From Globodera rostochiensis (Eukaryota > Nematoda > Chromadorea > Rhabditida > Heteroderidae), in contig JAEVLN010000042.1 of the NCBI GenBank assembly GCA_018350325.1, positions 248,001 through 312,000 on the forward strand: a DNA stretch of 64,000 nucleotides, read 5' to 3'. Both the position numbers and the translations under genes were made by a program. The notes below the pieces were generated by a model that worked only from the letters and a program-made list of their open reading frames with translations, did no database searches and was not told the DNA's origin. This document shows, in pieces, positions 1 to 10,665 of the stretch (position 1 is the first letter of the stretch; every line of letters starts with the position of its first letter).

Positions 1-105
1 TTAGTTAAGCAAGGCCGTCCCAGACATTCGTAATTCGGCAAAACGTTCCATTAATTCAAAAGACGCGCCGCTGTTTTCAAAAGTTGTTTGTGTTTTGCGC
101 GGCAT
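1..105 (-). CDS. Small ORF at window edge, unrecognised
   Basis: A 34-codon reading frame runs from an ATG at 103-105 to a TAA at the first bases of the window. It is rich in polar residues (it begins MPRKTQTTF) and has no recognisable domain. It could be a short terminal exon or chance. No splice site or neighbouring exon could be confirmed because the window ends here. Confidence 0.2.
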   Translation of the reverse strand: MPRKTQTTFENSGASFELMERFAELRMSGTALLN

Positions 106-387
106 AGACAAAACGCCAAATGCCTTCGGGCGATGAGCGGACGGAGGGCGGACGGCTAATTAGATCAATCCGCCGGGGAGATGAAAAGAACACACAATGA
201 ATGAATGAATGGTTGATGACCCCAGAGGGGATGATGATCGCTTTATGTATGTTTTAGGATGGTCCGTCCGTTTTTGGATGCGTTCGTTGACCGGTTCGGG
301 ATCAAAATTAGCCGTTCAGAAAGCTTTTCCCCTCCTTGCGAGAGAAAAACACCCAAAAGTGTCTCTAAATTGAATAATTAAAAGTAG

Positions 388-540
388 GGTTGAGCCCGAC
401 CCCTCGGGGGGTCGTGGTTTTCGTCCCCGACCAAAAAAGTCGGGGTTTTTCCCAGCCAAAACCCCGAAAATTTCAAAAAAAGTCGGGGACGAAAACCCCG
501 CCTAAAGAGAAGTCGGGGTTTGGGGACGGGACTCAACACT
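388..540. mobile_element. Short TIR element, GTTGAGCCC family
   Basis: The left end reads GGGTTGAGCCCGACCCC and the right end is its near-inverse (GGGGACGGGACTCAAC). The interior is inverted short words of the type CCCCGAC...GTCGGGG. There is no coding capacity, so it is a MITE-like non-autonomous element. Relatives lie at 1195-1441 and 5546-6038. Confidence 0.6.
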
Positions 541-1194
541 AATTAAAACTAGAGACCAGAAACTTGGACCCAAGAACCGAAACCAAAAAATTTTTTGGGG
601 ATTTTTTGGTTTTGGTATTTTTTGGGTTGACAATTTTGTACAAAACCCAAAAAAATTTAGAAACTTTTGTCCAATTTTTGTACAAAAACCCAAAAACTTT
701 TTGGCTTTGGTTTTGGGTCAGGTATCTAATTAAAACCCAGCTTAAAGTGTCACAGGTCTGGGCCGGTGCCGAAGTCGCCGCGCGCTTGGAAAATTTTTGA
801 ATTTTAAATTAACAAATTTTCAAAAATTCTGCAAATTTTTTCCCCGAATTTAATTAGAATTTATAGCAAATGAATGAAATGCCCTAAATGGACGAGCCCA
901 TTTAGGGCATTTTGCATCCAATTAAAAGGGCATATTTGCCCACGGTCATTTTCTTTTTCACATATTTTTATTCCATTCCCCGGCGGGGGAATAAACGCTG
1001 CGGAGGGACGGACAATTTGCCCCGGGCGTAATAAAATATTTTTTATTTATTTTCCCTCCGGGGGGAATGAATGAATGTGTGTGTGGACAACTGCTTGAAT
1101 TGTGTGAAGAATCGTCAGTCAGTCCAGCAGCAGCACAAAGTCCATTTGTACATTCCTTTTGGACGAAAGCTCTTCATTTCTTCCCCGGTGAAAG

Positions 1195-1441
1195 TAGGGT
1201 TCAGCCCCGTTCCCGAACCCCGACTTTTCTTTAGTCGGGGTTTCGTCCCCGATTTTTGAATTTTTCGGGGGTTTTTTGCTGGGAAAAACTTTGAACCCCG
1301 ATTTTTTTTAGTCGGGGTTTTCGTCCCCAATTTTTGAATTTTTCGGGGTTTTTTTGCTGAGAAAAACCCCGAACCCCGACTTTTTTAGTCGGGGGTTTCG
1401 TCCCCGACTTTCCCGCCCCCGAGGCGTCGGGGCTGAACCCT
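1195..1441. mobile_element. Short TIR element, GTTCAGCCC family
   Basis: It starts AGGGTTCAGCCCCG and ends CGGGGCTGAACCCTA, a clear inverted pair. Inside, three successive modules repeat CCCCGA..TTTTT..AGTCGGGG followed by TTTTTGAATTTTTCGGGG and a TTTTTTGCTG spacer. It is the same architecture as 388-540 with more copies of the internal word. Confidence 0.65.
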
Positions 1442-2367
1442 AGGTGAAAGAAAGTCCATTGATGGCTCGGCTCTCTCACAAATTGCTTTCACAGTGTCCA
1501 ATCACTTCCGATCACGTATGCTCACATCCTCTGATCACAATCACTCACATCAATCAGTGTGACTTTCCCACGTATGAATGCCCCCGGGGGGACATTCCAA
1601 GTAATTTAAAAAAGTGTAAGCATAGCATTTGAGTTCTCTGTGGCCACAAAACTTGGCCAAAATTGGCGCAAATCCATAGACACCAAATGGACGGAAGCGG
1701 GCAAAAACTGCAAAAAAATTCATTTTTGTTCAAACAAATCGAAATTTCTATGTTTTCTGAGTGATTTTTGAGGAATTTTGAACACTAAAAGTACCATCAA
1801 TTTTTATTTTTTCCATTTTTAAAACATTTAAAGTCGTTTAAAAGCCTTTTTTGTTTATTTCCAGCACTTTTCGCATTGTTTGCCCCCCCCATCCCCTCCG
1901 GACTCAACTTAAGCCTAAAAAAGTGCAAATTGCCGGGGGCAATGAAAATCGCTCGAAATCCCCCCCCCCCCAGGGCCAACCGCGGCGCCGACCCAATGCT
2001 TTTCCAAAAGTGCCGGACCGCCCTTTGGCCGCCGTCAATTTGGCCCCAAACCCCCAGGGGGACACCCCGCGACATGTTAATTGGAAATTGCCTTGGGCCA
2101 TAAAACGCGGGGACAGACAATTTGGGGGCCCGAGACGAAGAGGCCACGCCAGCGCATTCCAAGCGCATTTCTCATCCTCGGCCGGCATTAATTCACAAAA
2201 TGGCATTTTTGTGCCTAATTTCCGGCTCAAAATTGCATTTTTGTTTTTCCAAATATAGTCACAATTATATAAGTCCATTTTTGGTTGTGGACAGAGCCCC
2301 GACAGGCCGTGCCGGGATTCCGTGCCGAGATTTCTACGCGGAATCCCGACCCGCATGCCAGCTTTTT

Positions 2368-2442
2368 AGTAGGGATGTTCGGACAGAAATTTACCGAGAC
2401 TCGAGACCGAGAAATGACACCGAGAGTCTCGAACATCCTTAG
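2368..2442. mobile_element. Mini TIR element, GGGATGTTCG ends
   Basis: A very short element (about 75 bp) starts TAGGGATGTTCG and ends CGAACATCCTTA, with inner words GAGACTCGAGACCGAG. The same GTCTCGAGTCTCG vocabulary fills the elements at 54.7 kb and 57.5 kb. Confidence 0.45.
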
Positions 2443-2677
2443 TTTTCAAGATGCACGGGACAAACTGGGAGGAAGAGGGGGGGGGGGGGGGGGGGGGGGG
2501 ATTTACCGACGAAATCTTTGTTCGGGATCCCGATCGGACCATTTTTGTATAGTTCCAATCGCTTATGCCGAGCCGATCACTAATTTTTTTGTGGCATTTG
2601 TATTACGGGTGCAGCGCGCACCTTTTACAAAATAGAAATGTTCATAAAAATAAATTATTTTAAGTTTGCCGCCCCTT

Positions 2678-2969
2678 TTAAAATGGCGGATTTTGGCGGC
2701 TTTTTCCGCTCAACAATTTTCTTGAACCCGCTATTCCCGTCCTGTCCGCCGGTGCTGTGTCCGGCGGCGACCGCCGCCGCCGCCACCGATTACTACGCGG
2801 TCGGCGGCAGCGACTCGATGGCCTACGACTTTCCGCACGCGTCATTTCGTCATCAACAGCAGCAGCACGCGTCCGCCTCGTTGCCGCTGGGCATGGCACG
2901 CAAGTCGCGCGAGCGTGACCTGTCCGCACGACGGCACCCGCAACAGCAGCAGCAGCAACAGTTGAGAAG
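2678..2969 (+). CDS. Candidate juxtamembrane exon of receptor tyrosine kinase
   Basis: An open frame ends in a good donor (GAGAAG then GTGCGG after 2969). It encodes a polar, Gln/His/Arg-rich stretch (DYYAVGGSDSMAYDF, later poly-Gln and LRR) with Tyr residues in acidic or Gly contexts, as expected for a cytoplasmic juxtamembrane segment. It lies 620 bp upstream of the first kinase exon on the same strand. Its splice phase (2) does not fit that exon (phase 1), so at least one exon between them is missing from this model. No signal peptide or transmembrane segment was found. The poly-CAG tract could also be non-coding. Confidence 0.3.
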
Positions 2970-3379
2970 GTGCGGGGCGAGTTTGGGGGGGGGCACGTTT
3001 GGAATTAGGGCGGTTGCCCAAAGCTGAAACACTTTCCGATAAATGGCCGACATTAACGTGGACAAACAACCCCCGATAAACATAATGAAAAAACGCCAAA
3101 ATCCGAGAGACTATTCTGGGCGCTCGAGACTCTCGAACAGCTCGAGAACGGACCCAAAATTGGGCAGCGGACTGATCTGGCAAATGTGATCTGCCCGATC
3201 TGCTCGAAAACGTTGGTTGGTTTGTCCAGATTAGCTCGACAAAATGATGGAGATTCTGTGAGCGTAAAGCGAGATTAGCCTCATTAACACCCTGTGAGAT
3301 TTGAGATTAGGCCATGGAACGGCATTTTTTGGACAAAAATGCCGAAAATTTTGAGCCGAATGCATTTGTCTGAAGGTAC

Positions 3380-3513
3380 CGCTCGCCCCACGATTTGCTG
3401 CTGCGCGTTCAGCCACAGCTCCGCCGATGCATTCAACAAATGTTGATCCCGGCACGCTTTTTGCACATCCGCGAATGCGTTGGCAAAGGTAGGCACGGCA
3501 CGGCACGCGCAAA
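3380..3513 (-). CDS. Possible single exon of a mitofilin (MICOS60)-like protein
   Basis: On the opposite strand, inside the RTK 5' region, lies a 134-bp exon-like frame flanked by an acceptor (GTTTCAG) and a donor (GCG then GTACCT). The peptide reads FADVQKACRDQH, then ASAELWLNAQQQIVGRA. The pattern of a helix followed by LWL and a short helix resembles the C-terminal region of mitofilin (human ARKAHQLWLSVEALK). No further exon could be recognised nearby, so it may be a stray gene fragment or a coincidence. Confidence 0.22.
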
Positions 3514-3591
3514 CTGAAACGTTTTTTTCACTGAACAAGTTCAGCGCCGCCTGCGGGTGCATTATTTATTTTGTTTGAATTCAAATTTTAG

Positions 3592-6500
3592 GCCATTTTG
3601 GCAATGTGTTTCGTGCCCAACTTTCGGAACCGCTTTCGGGCCAAATTGTGCCGGTGGCAGTGAAAACGTTGCGGACGTCCGGTGGCAACAACAACAGCCT
3701 GTACGCCGTCGACCAGTTCTTGCGCGAGGCGGCCATAATGAGGCGATTGTGCCACCGAAATGTGCGCTGCGCCCGGGGCGGGGGGCGGGCGGGCAACACC
3801 AAACAGAAACATTGCGCAAATTCTAGCTAGGGTTAAGCCCTGACCCCTCGGGGGCGGGAAAGTCGGGGGAAGGCCGGGGCTGGCCATGAACGGAGGTCGG
3901 GGACGAGCAAATTGTCGGGGTCGGGGACGAGCAAATTGTCGGGGTCGGGGAGGCCGGGGTTGCCAATGTCGGGGCCGGGGAGGCCGGGGTTGCCAATGTC
4001 GGGGCCGGGGAGGCCGGGGTTGCCAATGTCGGGGCCGGGGAGGCCGGGGTTGCCAATGTCGGGGCCGGGGAGGCCGGGGTTGCCAATGTCGGGGCCGGGG
4101 AAGCCGGGGTTGCCAATGTCGGGGCCGGGGAGGCCGGGGTTGCCAATGTCGGGGCCGGGGAGGCCGGGGTTGCCAATGTCGGGGCCGGGGAGGCCGGGGT
4201 TGCCAATGTCGGGCCGGGGAGGCCGGGGTTGGCCATGTCGGGGCCGGGGAGGCCGGGGTTGGCCATGTCGGGGGTCGGGGACGAGCAAATTGTCGGGGTT
4301 GAAGAAAAATTTGTGCAATGTCTCTAAATTGCTTCAAAATTAACGAAATTTGGCCAACAAAAAATTCATAAATTTTGTAAGTTTTTCTTTCAATAAAAAT
4401 TTCTGACAATAACTTTTTTTGAATTTTCAAAATTTGTATATGGATTAAAAATTCAAAATTCAACTAAAATACTTAATAGGTAACCAAATGGTTTTAATTT
4501 AGATTTTTCTGATTTAATGCCCCAAACATTTCAAACCATTTGCTTTTCACAAAGCAATTAAGGGTATTTTCAATCTTTGGCGTCTTCTTTGCATATTATA
4601 AAAAAGGAAACATTTTTTCTGTTGGAAAAATTTTGTTGACATTGGGCAAAAAACTGCTGAATTGGTTGGTGTTCACCAATCTTCGGCCATAATTTTTTGT
4701 TCTTTTTTTTATTCATCACTTTTTTCTGTCAAACAAAAAAAAGATGGCGACAACCGGGTGCCAATGCCAAGTCTTATCCAACACAAACTTCTTTTGCCCG
4801 GTCGGGCGTCCCCGACCGGTTTCCAAAAATTTCATTTAGTAACGACTAAATGAGGGGACCCACAAGAATGGACGACATGGACACGCGAGCACAGTCTGCC
4901 AAAAGGTAGTCGATTTAGGGAATTGGTTAGTACTTTTATGTATGGGTTGCAGACAAAGGCAGAGATAACAACAAAAGGGCTGAAATAGTGAAGGGAATGG
5001 AGAGGAAAAGAGAAGAGAGAGAGAGAGTAAACGATAGGTGAGAGAGGCAGAGAAAAGTTGCAAGAGAGAGAGTTGACAGACAACATTACTCTCTCGCTTC
5101 TCTCTCTTCTTTTCCTCTCCATTCCCTTCACTATTTCATCCCTTTTGTTGTTATCTCTGCCTTTGTCTGCAACCCATACATAAAAGTACTAACCAATTCC
5201 CTAAATCGACTACCTTTTGGCAGACTTTGCTCGCGTGTCCATGTCGTCCATTCTCGTGGATCCCTTCATTTAGTCGTTACTAAATGAAATTTTTGGAAAC
5301 CGGTCGGGGACGCCCGACCGGGCAAAAGAGTTTTTATAAAATGCATTAGCATTTTTCATGAAAAGCGAAACTTTTTCTGAAATTCCTCAAAAAATGAAAA
5401 AATTTACGCCATTTTTTTTTTTGAATTTTACCCATCGTTCAAATATCAAAACGTTTAATCGGCTACTCCCAGAATTTAAGAAACAATTTAACCGTCAAGA
5501 AATGGACAAATAAACGAACAGAATCCAACTTGTTCCGTTGGGACCAGGGTTCCTCCCCGACCCCTCGGGGGCGGGGAAGTCGGGGTTGACAATGTCGGGG
5601 ACCGGGGGTTCGGGGGTGAAGAAAATTTTGTTCATAAAAATCTCTGCGATGTCTTCACTGGGACAATCAAAAATATATAATTTTATTTTTAAATCCATTT
5701 TATTATCCTCTCAAATATCTCAAGAGTGAAGAGGATTTTATAATTTGTGAAAAAAAATTTTGTGGATTTCTCATCACAGAAAAAATTCTGACAATAACTT
5801 TTTGCATTTTCAAAATTTATATATGGTTTTTTTCTACAATTTATGACACTAAAATACTTAAGATCATTCAACTTTGAACAAAGTAATAAATACATTTTTT
5901 AAATAGGCACACAATTTTGTTGACCAAAAAGTGAAATTTATCTGAATTGTCATCAAAAATAATTTAAAAAAACAGAAAGAATTTAAAAATTATTAGAAAT
6001 TGTTTTTCCCCGCCCCATGTCGGGGGTCGGAGTCGGGCTTAACGCTATGTTATACCATGGAGATGTAACGGGATTCCGGATTTCCGGTCATTTTTGAGTC
6101 CGGAATAACCGGATTCCAGACATTTTGAGTCCAGAATTCCGGATTCCAGACATTTTTGAGTCCGGGATTCCGGATTTCCGGTCATTTTTGAGTCCGGAAT
6201 AACCGGATTCCAGACATTTTGAGTCCAGAATTCCGGATTCCAGACATTTTTGAGTCCGGGATTCCGGATTCCAGACATTTTTGAGTCCGGAATAACCGGA
6301 TTCCAGACATTTTTGAGTCCAGAATTCCGGATTCCGGACATTTTTGAGTCCGGAATTCCGGATTCCAGACATTTTTGAGTCTGGAATAACCGGATTCCAG
6401 ACATTTTTGAGTCCAGAATTCCGGATTCCGGACATTTTTGAGTCCGGAATAACCGGATTCCAGACATTTTTGAGTCCGGAATAACCGGATTCCAGACATT

Positions 6501-8923
6501 TTTGAGTCCAGAATTCCGGATTCCGGACATTTTTGAGTCCGGAATTCCGGATTCCAGACATTTTTGAGTCCGGAATTCCGGATTCCAGACATTTTTGAGT
6601 CCGGAATAACCGGATTCCAGACATTTTTGAGTCCGGAATTCCAGATTCCAGACATTTTTGAGTCTTTAATAACCGGATTCCAGACATTTTTGAGTCCGGA
6701 ATAACCGGATTCCAGACATTTTGAATCCGGGATTTAAGATTCCGGGCTTTTTTTTGGCACCGGTTACATCCCGGGTGTATAGCCAAATCCGAAAACCATT
6801 TTGGGGCATCCGGGACTAAACAAACAGACAGAACTCAATTTTATGGTACCCATTACTGAATCGTCCCGGTACGATTCGGTCCGTCCGAGACCGGTCAACT
6901 CACCCCCACCGCATTTTTCAGATTCTTCGCATTTACGGCGTCTCATTTGCCGTCGAGGACGGCGTCTCCCCGTCCGTGGTGATGCCGTTCATGCATTTTG
7001 GTGACCTTCGCACATTCGTCAGCGACTCGTTTCGAGTGCAAAACAATTTTTTTTTTTTTGAAAATTTCACCTATTTTTTTTCTTATACACTAATAAAACA
7101 GGTGGTTACGGTAATGGAATTGGCATGGTTCGCGCTTCAAATTGCTGCCGGAATGGCCTACTTGGCCGACCAGGGCTTTGTCCATCGCGATTTGGCCGCT
7201 CGCAATTGCATGTCAGTCGGTTTCCAATCACACCGGCAGCAGGGATGTAACCGGATGCCGGAGTTCCGGACATTTTTGGGTCCGGTATGCCGGTTTCCGG
7301 AGTCCGAACTTTTTTGGCATTTGGTTACATCCTTGAATCACACACCGATCAACGGACCAACCAGCAAGGGCTGTCGGAGTTCCGCGAACTCAAAAAACAA
7401 AATCTGATCAGTTCCGTGCCGCGGGTACTTGGACATATTTGGCGCGTTTTCGGACCCGGTGCCCAAAAAACATTTCCATGGACGTAACCCAACCGTGCCG
7501 CCCCAACGGTCGGCACCAGGGCTGGGCGAAAAACTCCTAGTCGTTCATTCGGATTTTGTGTTTAAAATGATTTTTTTGCGTTGAATCAAGCTTTGAGTTT
7601 GATCATGAGCTCGGGGTTCGTCCCGTCCAGCTCAAAGTTGTTCTACGCACTCTCCAAATCAAACGCAGAAAATTTGAAGAAATTTAACGCTTTTTTAACA
7701 GAACTGATCTGCAACTGATTCAATGATCAGTCAGAATTAGGGTTCGGACTTAAGGACTAATCGAGAATCTCGATCGGTCCGATCTCTAGTCAGAATCATT
7801 TAATTATGCCAGGCTGACCGAGCGTGGCGTTGTCAAGGTTGCCGACTTCGGGTTGGCTGTTGATTTGAACGAGCCGACCGTGTGGGGCGGCGAGGAGGGC
7901 GGAGGACGCCGATCGGGGCCAGCAAAATTGCCGCTCAAATGGATGGCCATCGAATATTTGAGGGACAGGTGAGCGCGCATATTGGCAAATTTTGAAATTT
8001 TTGTCCCCCACAGACGTGCCTTCTCCACAATGTCCGACGTGTGGTCATACGGTATTGTACTGTGGGAACTGCTGACTCGCGCCGCGTCTCCCTACAGTGA
8101 CGTGCCGAGCACAGAAATACGGTAGAGCAGCCCCCGAACGGCTTGTTTCCGATCGAGATCCAGGGCCCAGACATTCCCGCCCTGAGGGCTTGTTCTCGAT
8201 CGGGATCAAGCCCCAGATATTCCCGCCCCGAGGGCATGCTCCCGATCGGGGTCAAGCAAGGCCTAGACATTCCCGCCCCGAGAGCTTGTTCCCTATCGGG
8301 GTCAGGGCCCAGACATTCCCGCCCGAGGGCTTGTTCCCGATCGGGATCAGGCCCCAGACATTCCCGCCCGAGGGCTTGTTCGATCGGGATCAGGCCCCAG
8401 ACATTCCCGCCCGAGGGCTTGTTCTCGATCGGGATCAGGTCCCAGACATTCCCGCCCTGAGGGCTTGTTCCCGATCGGGATCGAGACCCAGGCATTCCCG
8501 CCCCGAGGGCTTGTTCTCGATCGGGATCAGGCCCCAGACATTCCCGCCCCCGAGAGCTTGTTCTCGACCGGGATCAGGCCCCAGACATTCCCGCCCCGAG
8601 GGCTTGTTCTCGATCGGGGTCAGGGCACGACATTTTCCGATCGGAGGCCAGGGATTCCACTATGCAAAAAAATGCTTATTTTAAGGCATTTTCTGGAGAC
8701 CGGCAAACGCCTCATGCAGCCGCTGCATTGTCCAGACATTCTGTATGGAGAGAGAATTTAAAAGCAATCAAAAATGTTCAAATGCCTACCTAAACTATTC
8801 AGTTACGATTTGATGCTTTCATGTTGGCGATCCCGACCCTCCGACAGGCCCGACTTTGTGACCATTGAGCACCAATTGCGCGACATTCTTCAGGCAAAAC
8901 CGAATCAGTTTTCGTTGTCCTAA
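3592..8923 (+). CDS. MET/AXL-like receptor tyrosine kinase domain (copy 1)
   Basis: A spliced tyrosine kinase domain with exons at about 3592-3761, 6922-7035, 7102-7211, 7813-7968, 8014-8121, 8686-8742 and 8803-8923. Visible elements in order are a glycine loop (GHFGNVF), the beta-3 lysine (VAVKTL), an alpha-C segment (FLREAAIM), the hinge region ([15 protein letters not shown]), [17 protein letters not shown], an activation loop ending [26 protein letters not shown], and a C-lobe ending [23 protein letters not shown] and the C-lobe resemble the MET and TAM (AXL/MER) groups. All catalytic residues are present, so this copy is predicted active. The extracellular and transmembrane exons were not found and should lie upstream. 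Introns are swollen by minisatellites and TIR elements, the largest being about 3.2 kb. The stop is TAA at 8921-8923. The exact subfamily is uncertain. Confidence 0.85.
3829..4300. repeat. 30-bp GC-rich minisatellite in RTK intron
   Basis: About eleven direct copies of a 30-bp unit (GGGGCCGGGGAGGCC plus GGGGTTGCCAATGTC) lie at about 3940-4270. They are flanked by AGGGTTAAGCCCTGACCCC on the left, the terminal motif of the GTT(N)AGCCC element family, and by GTCGGGGACGAGCAAATT words on both sides. Most units are exactly 30 bp; one or two differ by a base. Because 30 is a multiple of three, several frames stay open on both strands, but these are not genes. Confidence 0.9.
4301..4791. other. AT-rich intron sequence, nothing recognised
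   Basis: AT-rich sequence within the long first kinase intron. No exon-like frame, RNA gene or repeat array was recognised. Confidence 0.5.
4792..5326. mobile_element. Foldback (palindromic) element
   Basis: Two arms of about 240 bp are near-perfect inverted copies separated by a short purine/pyrimidine loop (AGAGAGAG...TCTCTCTC around 5010-5110). Each terminus carries CCCGGTCGGGCGTCCCCGACCGG, itself palindromic, next to an inner TAGTAACGACTAAATGA. There is no coding capacity. The right end (from 5295) is also the left boundary of the large tandem duplication. Confidence 0.85.
5546..6038. mobile_element. TIR element, GGGTTNNNCCC family
   Basis: The left end is GGGTTCCTCCCCGACCCC and the right end is GGGTCGGAGTCGGGCTTAACGC. 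The interior is AT-rich with no coding frame. It appears identical in the second duplication unit (13398-13890). Confidence 0.45.
6062..6775. mobile_element. TIR-bounded minisatellite, GATGTAAC ends
   Basis: The left end is GATGTAACGGGATTCCGG and the right end is CACCGGTTACATCCCGGG. Between them lie about twenty tandem copies of a word of about 30-33 bp built on CCGGATTCCAGACATTTTTG and AGTCCGGAAT. The word itself contains the inverted motif CCGGAATTCCGG. Long frames on the minus strand ([20 protein letters not shown]) are by-products of the period. It lies in the kinase intron before the 6922 exon and is repeated at 13914-14627. Confidence 0.9.
7231..7331. mobile_element. Minimal 100-bp element, GGGATGTAACCGG ends
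   Basis: CAGGGATGTAACCGGATGCC at the left and GGCATTTGGTTACATCC at the right enclose only two or three word copies (GGAGTTCCGGACATTTTTG). This appears to be the short form of the element at 6062-6775. It sits immediately after the [10 protein letters not shown] exon. The duplicated copy is at about 15095-15199, with an extra word. Confidence 0.8.
8140..8636. repeat. 44-bp minisatellite in kinase intron
   Basis: About eleven units of CCCGATCGGGATCAGGCCCC plus AGACATTCCCGCCC and GAGGGCTTGTT follow the exon ending STEIR. Unit length varies (39-47 bp). Copy 2 of the duplication has only about three units (15985-16115), which accounts for the change of offset from 7852 to 7476 bp. Confidence 0.9.
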
Positions 8924-10360
8924 TTAGAGCGAGGACTATCGAGATTTTTTTCGAGATTCTCGATCGAAATCTTGATCGGTCCTTAAGTTCTTGCTCTAGT
9001 CCTGATACGGGACTATTTATACTCACCTGGTTAGGGTTTGGATTTTTAACATTTTCATTACATTTCCCCAAAAAATCCCTAAGGGCACACATTTTTGAAC
9101 ATTGAAGCGTTGAAATGCGTCAATTAACAAATTATATTTTAAGCGTGAGGAGAGCCTTCGCCGGCAAAACCGTCATCGGCGGCCCAGCCAATCCTTTTTT
9201 GCACCGGTGCCACCAGCCGCAACCTTTCCCAGCTATTTGCCCGAGTTTGGCGCTTTCGGCAAATGATCGATCGATCGATCGATTGATTGGTCGACCGATG
9301 ACTGTAACTGTAAATGTACTGTAACCGCTGTAACGCCCACACACTCTCTACCGTAATCCGACGACACACTTAATTTATGCCCGGCAGGCAATTGCGCCCA
9401 CACAGTGCTTTCTCTGATCCTTTTTTTCTTAACTTTTGTGTATGATAAATATTCCGTGTTCGATTAATATTGGCGAGAATCAGTTAGCTATGTCTAGAGT
9501 TGAGCGAAATTGCCGGAGTCGGGATTTTTCGAAGTTATAAGTTTAAAAAGTGTAAACAGCTCAATTTTCCGTGCCAACTTGGCGCGCTGAGTCATAACTT
9601 TCGTTGTTTAAGTTGAATCGCCTAACTCTTTTCTGCTCTAACACGAATGGTGCCAAGATTGTTTGATTTGGTCAAGTTTTTTAAACTTGTCGGCGCCAAA
9701 CTGACCCCGACCGTGTTTCTTTCTCTCCTCCATCCTCTCAAGAATGCTTCTTCAATGCTTCTTCTCTCTCTTTCCTTTTTCGTTTTCTCTTCTTTTTTTC
9801 TTCTTCCTCTCCTAATTTCGCTTTCTCATTGCTCCTTTTTGGATTAGGTTTATGCTATGCTTTTATGTTAAGCAGCTGCCTGAGGGCCCGGCCCCGCTGG
9901 GCACTAAAGTGCAATCAATGAGAAAATGCATTCATTTCTGTGCCATTGCACACAAATGACCAACCTCCAGAATTGTGCCAAATTTAGCCACAGCTGTCCC
10001 AATAAATTGACCACTCCTTACTGCTTTTTTCATTTCATTTTCCATATAGCACATATTTTATTTATTAAAAATTCAATAAATTTACATATATTTAAAGTGG
10101 ACACAACAAAAAGTAAATGGAGAAGCCTTTCGGCCATTTAGTCGCCCAAACGGGCGGAGCCAAATTGAATACAATATTCTTAAATTTTTATTGGGAATTT
10201 TTTATTGCATTTGCTTCCTCAGGCTTATTAATTCAACTTAGGCTTGGTATGTGTTTAATTTCTGTTTTTCAGTTCATCAGCAAATTTGAACACTTTGCAT
10301 GCACATTTGGGTATGAAATTTAAATTTTTAAAAAGGGGTTTGAACCTCCCCGAAAGGGGA
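8924..10360. other. 3' flank of kinase copy 1, no convincing gene
   Basis: The region contains inverted ATCGAGATT/CTCGATCG words (8930-9000), a GATC tetranucleotide run (9265-9285), a pyrimidine-rich stretch (9715-9845) and AT-rich sequence. A 120-bp piece at about 9606-9760 recurs at about 12480-12670 and 17090-17230. The short frame starting MRQLTNYIL at 9115 is conserved in copy 2 but has no family resemblance. Confidence 0.5.
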
Positions 10361-10450
10361 GGTGCACCGTTCCCGGCGGTAAGTGCAATACCGGGCCGAT
10401 GCTGGGGTCCCGCGGTTGCCCGCAGTGCCCCCCATTTTCCAAAAATTAGA
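10361..10450 (-). ncRNA. U2 snRNA 3'-domain-like sequence (copy 1)
   Basis: Read on the minus strand, an Sm-site-like AATTTTTGGAA is followed by a GC-rich hairpin, then GCATCGGCCCGGTATTGCAC, TTACCGCCGGGAACGGTGCACC. This matches the final hairpin and 3' end of U2 snRNA (GCATCGACCTGGTATTGCAG in human, ending GGAACGGTGCACC). The U2 5' half (branch-point recognition and stem-loops I-II) is absent; upstream is a small ORF instead. It is therefore most likely a truncated pseudogene or a repeat that captured a U2 3' end. Confidence 0.5.
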
Positions 10451-10476
10451 GGCTCACACCTCGTTACTTCCAAGCC

Positions 10477-10665
10477 TCAGGGCGGTCGCTTGCGCAACAT
10501 CCGCCTACGAGCCCAGTACTCGGCTTTACGCCTTTGTAGTGCGGGCTCGTCGATAAGTTGGTGCTTAATGCCGAGGATCAACTGCCACATCAGTTGACCC
10601 ACAGGCAGGAAGCATCCAACCGTAGGTGTTCCCTTTTCAGGGATGGATTTCACGCGGTTGGCCAT
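10477..10665 (-). CDS. Small conserved ORF, function unknown (copy 1)
   Basis: A 62-codon frame ends WARRRMLRKRPP then TGA. The same C-terminal 45 residues or so (from CFLPV to the stop) are preserved in copy 2 at 17986-18147, with substitutions such as QRRK to RRRR and a changed N-terminus. This frame stays open although the surrounding sequence has diverged. It lies just upstream of the U2-like sequence on the same strand. I do not recognise a family. It could be one exon of a repeat-encoded or host gene. Confidence 0.3.
   Translation of the reverse strand: MANRVKSIPEKGTPTVGCFLPVGQLMWQLILGIKHQLIDEPALQRRKAEYWARRRMLRKRPP

Larger units (their letters stand above)
106..2640. other. Intergenic region without a convincing gene
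   Basis: Open frames in 500-2400 are short, low-complexity and unlike any family I know. Many follow C- or G-runs, for example the C-run near 1964 and a G-run of more than 20 bases near 2479-2502. The stretch holds the three small TIR elements listed separately, an ATGAATGA-type microsatellite near 197-210, and otherwise nothing I can name. Confidence 0.6.

Noticed and set aside
1797..2356. Overlapping 120-150-codon frames on both strands
   Set aside because: Low-complexity, Pro/Gly/Arg biased, opposite-strand shadows of one GC-rich patch; no domain and no splice context.
2479..2502. G-homopolymer of more than 20 bases as a quadruplex signal
   Set aside because: A plain G-run of uncertain length in assembly; nothing else supports a function.
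3588..4463. Frames of 140-290 codons with Pro/Gly repeats (minus and plus)
   Set aside because: They follow a 30-bp minisatellite and occur in several frames at once; they overlap the real kinase exon on the other strand.
6045..6786. Overlapping minus-strand frames with [17 protein letters not shown] repeats
   Set aside because: Product of a repeat array between inverted ends; the same peptide words appear in three frames.
8097..8684. 195-codon frame with repeated [14 protein letters not shown] peptides
   Set aside because: Minisatellite inside a kinase intron; copy 2 has only three units and both neighbouring exons splice cleanly over it.
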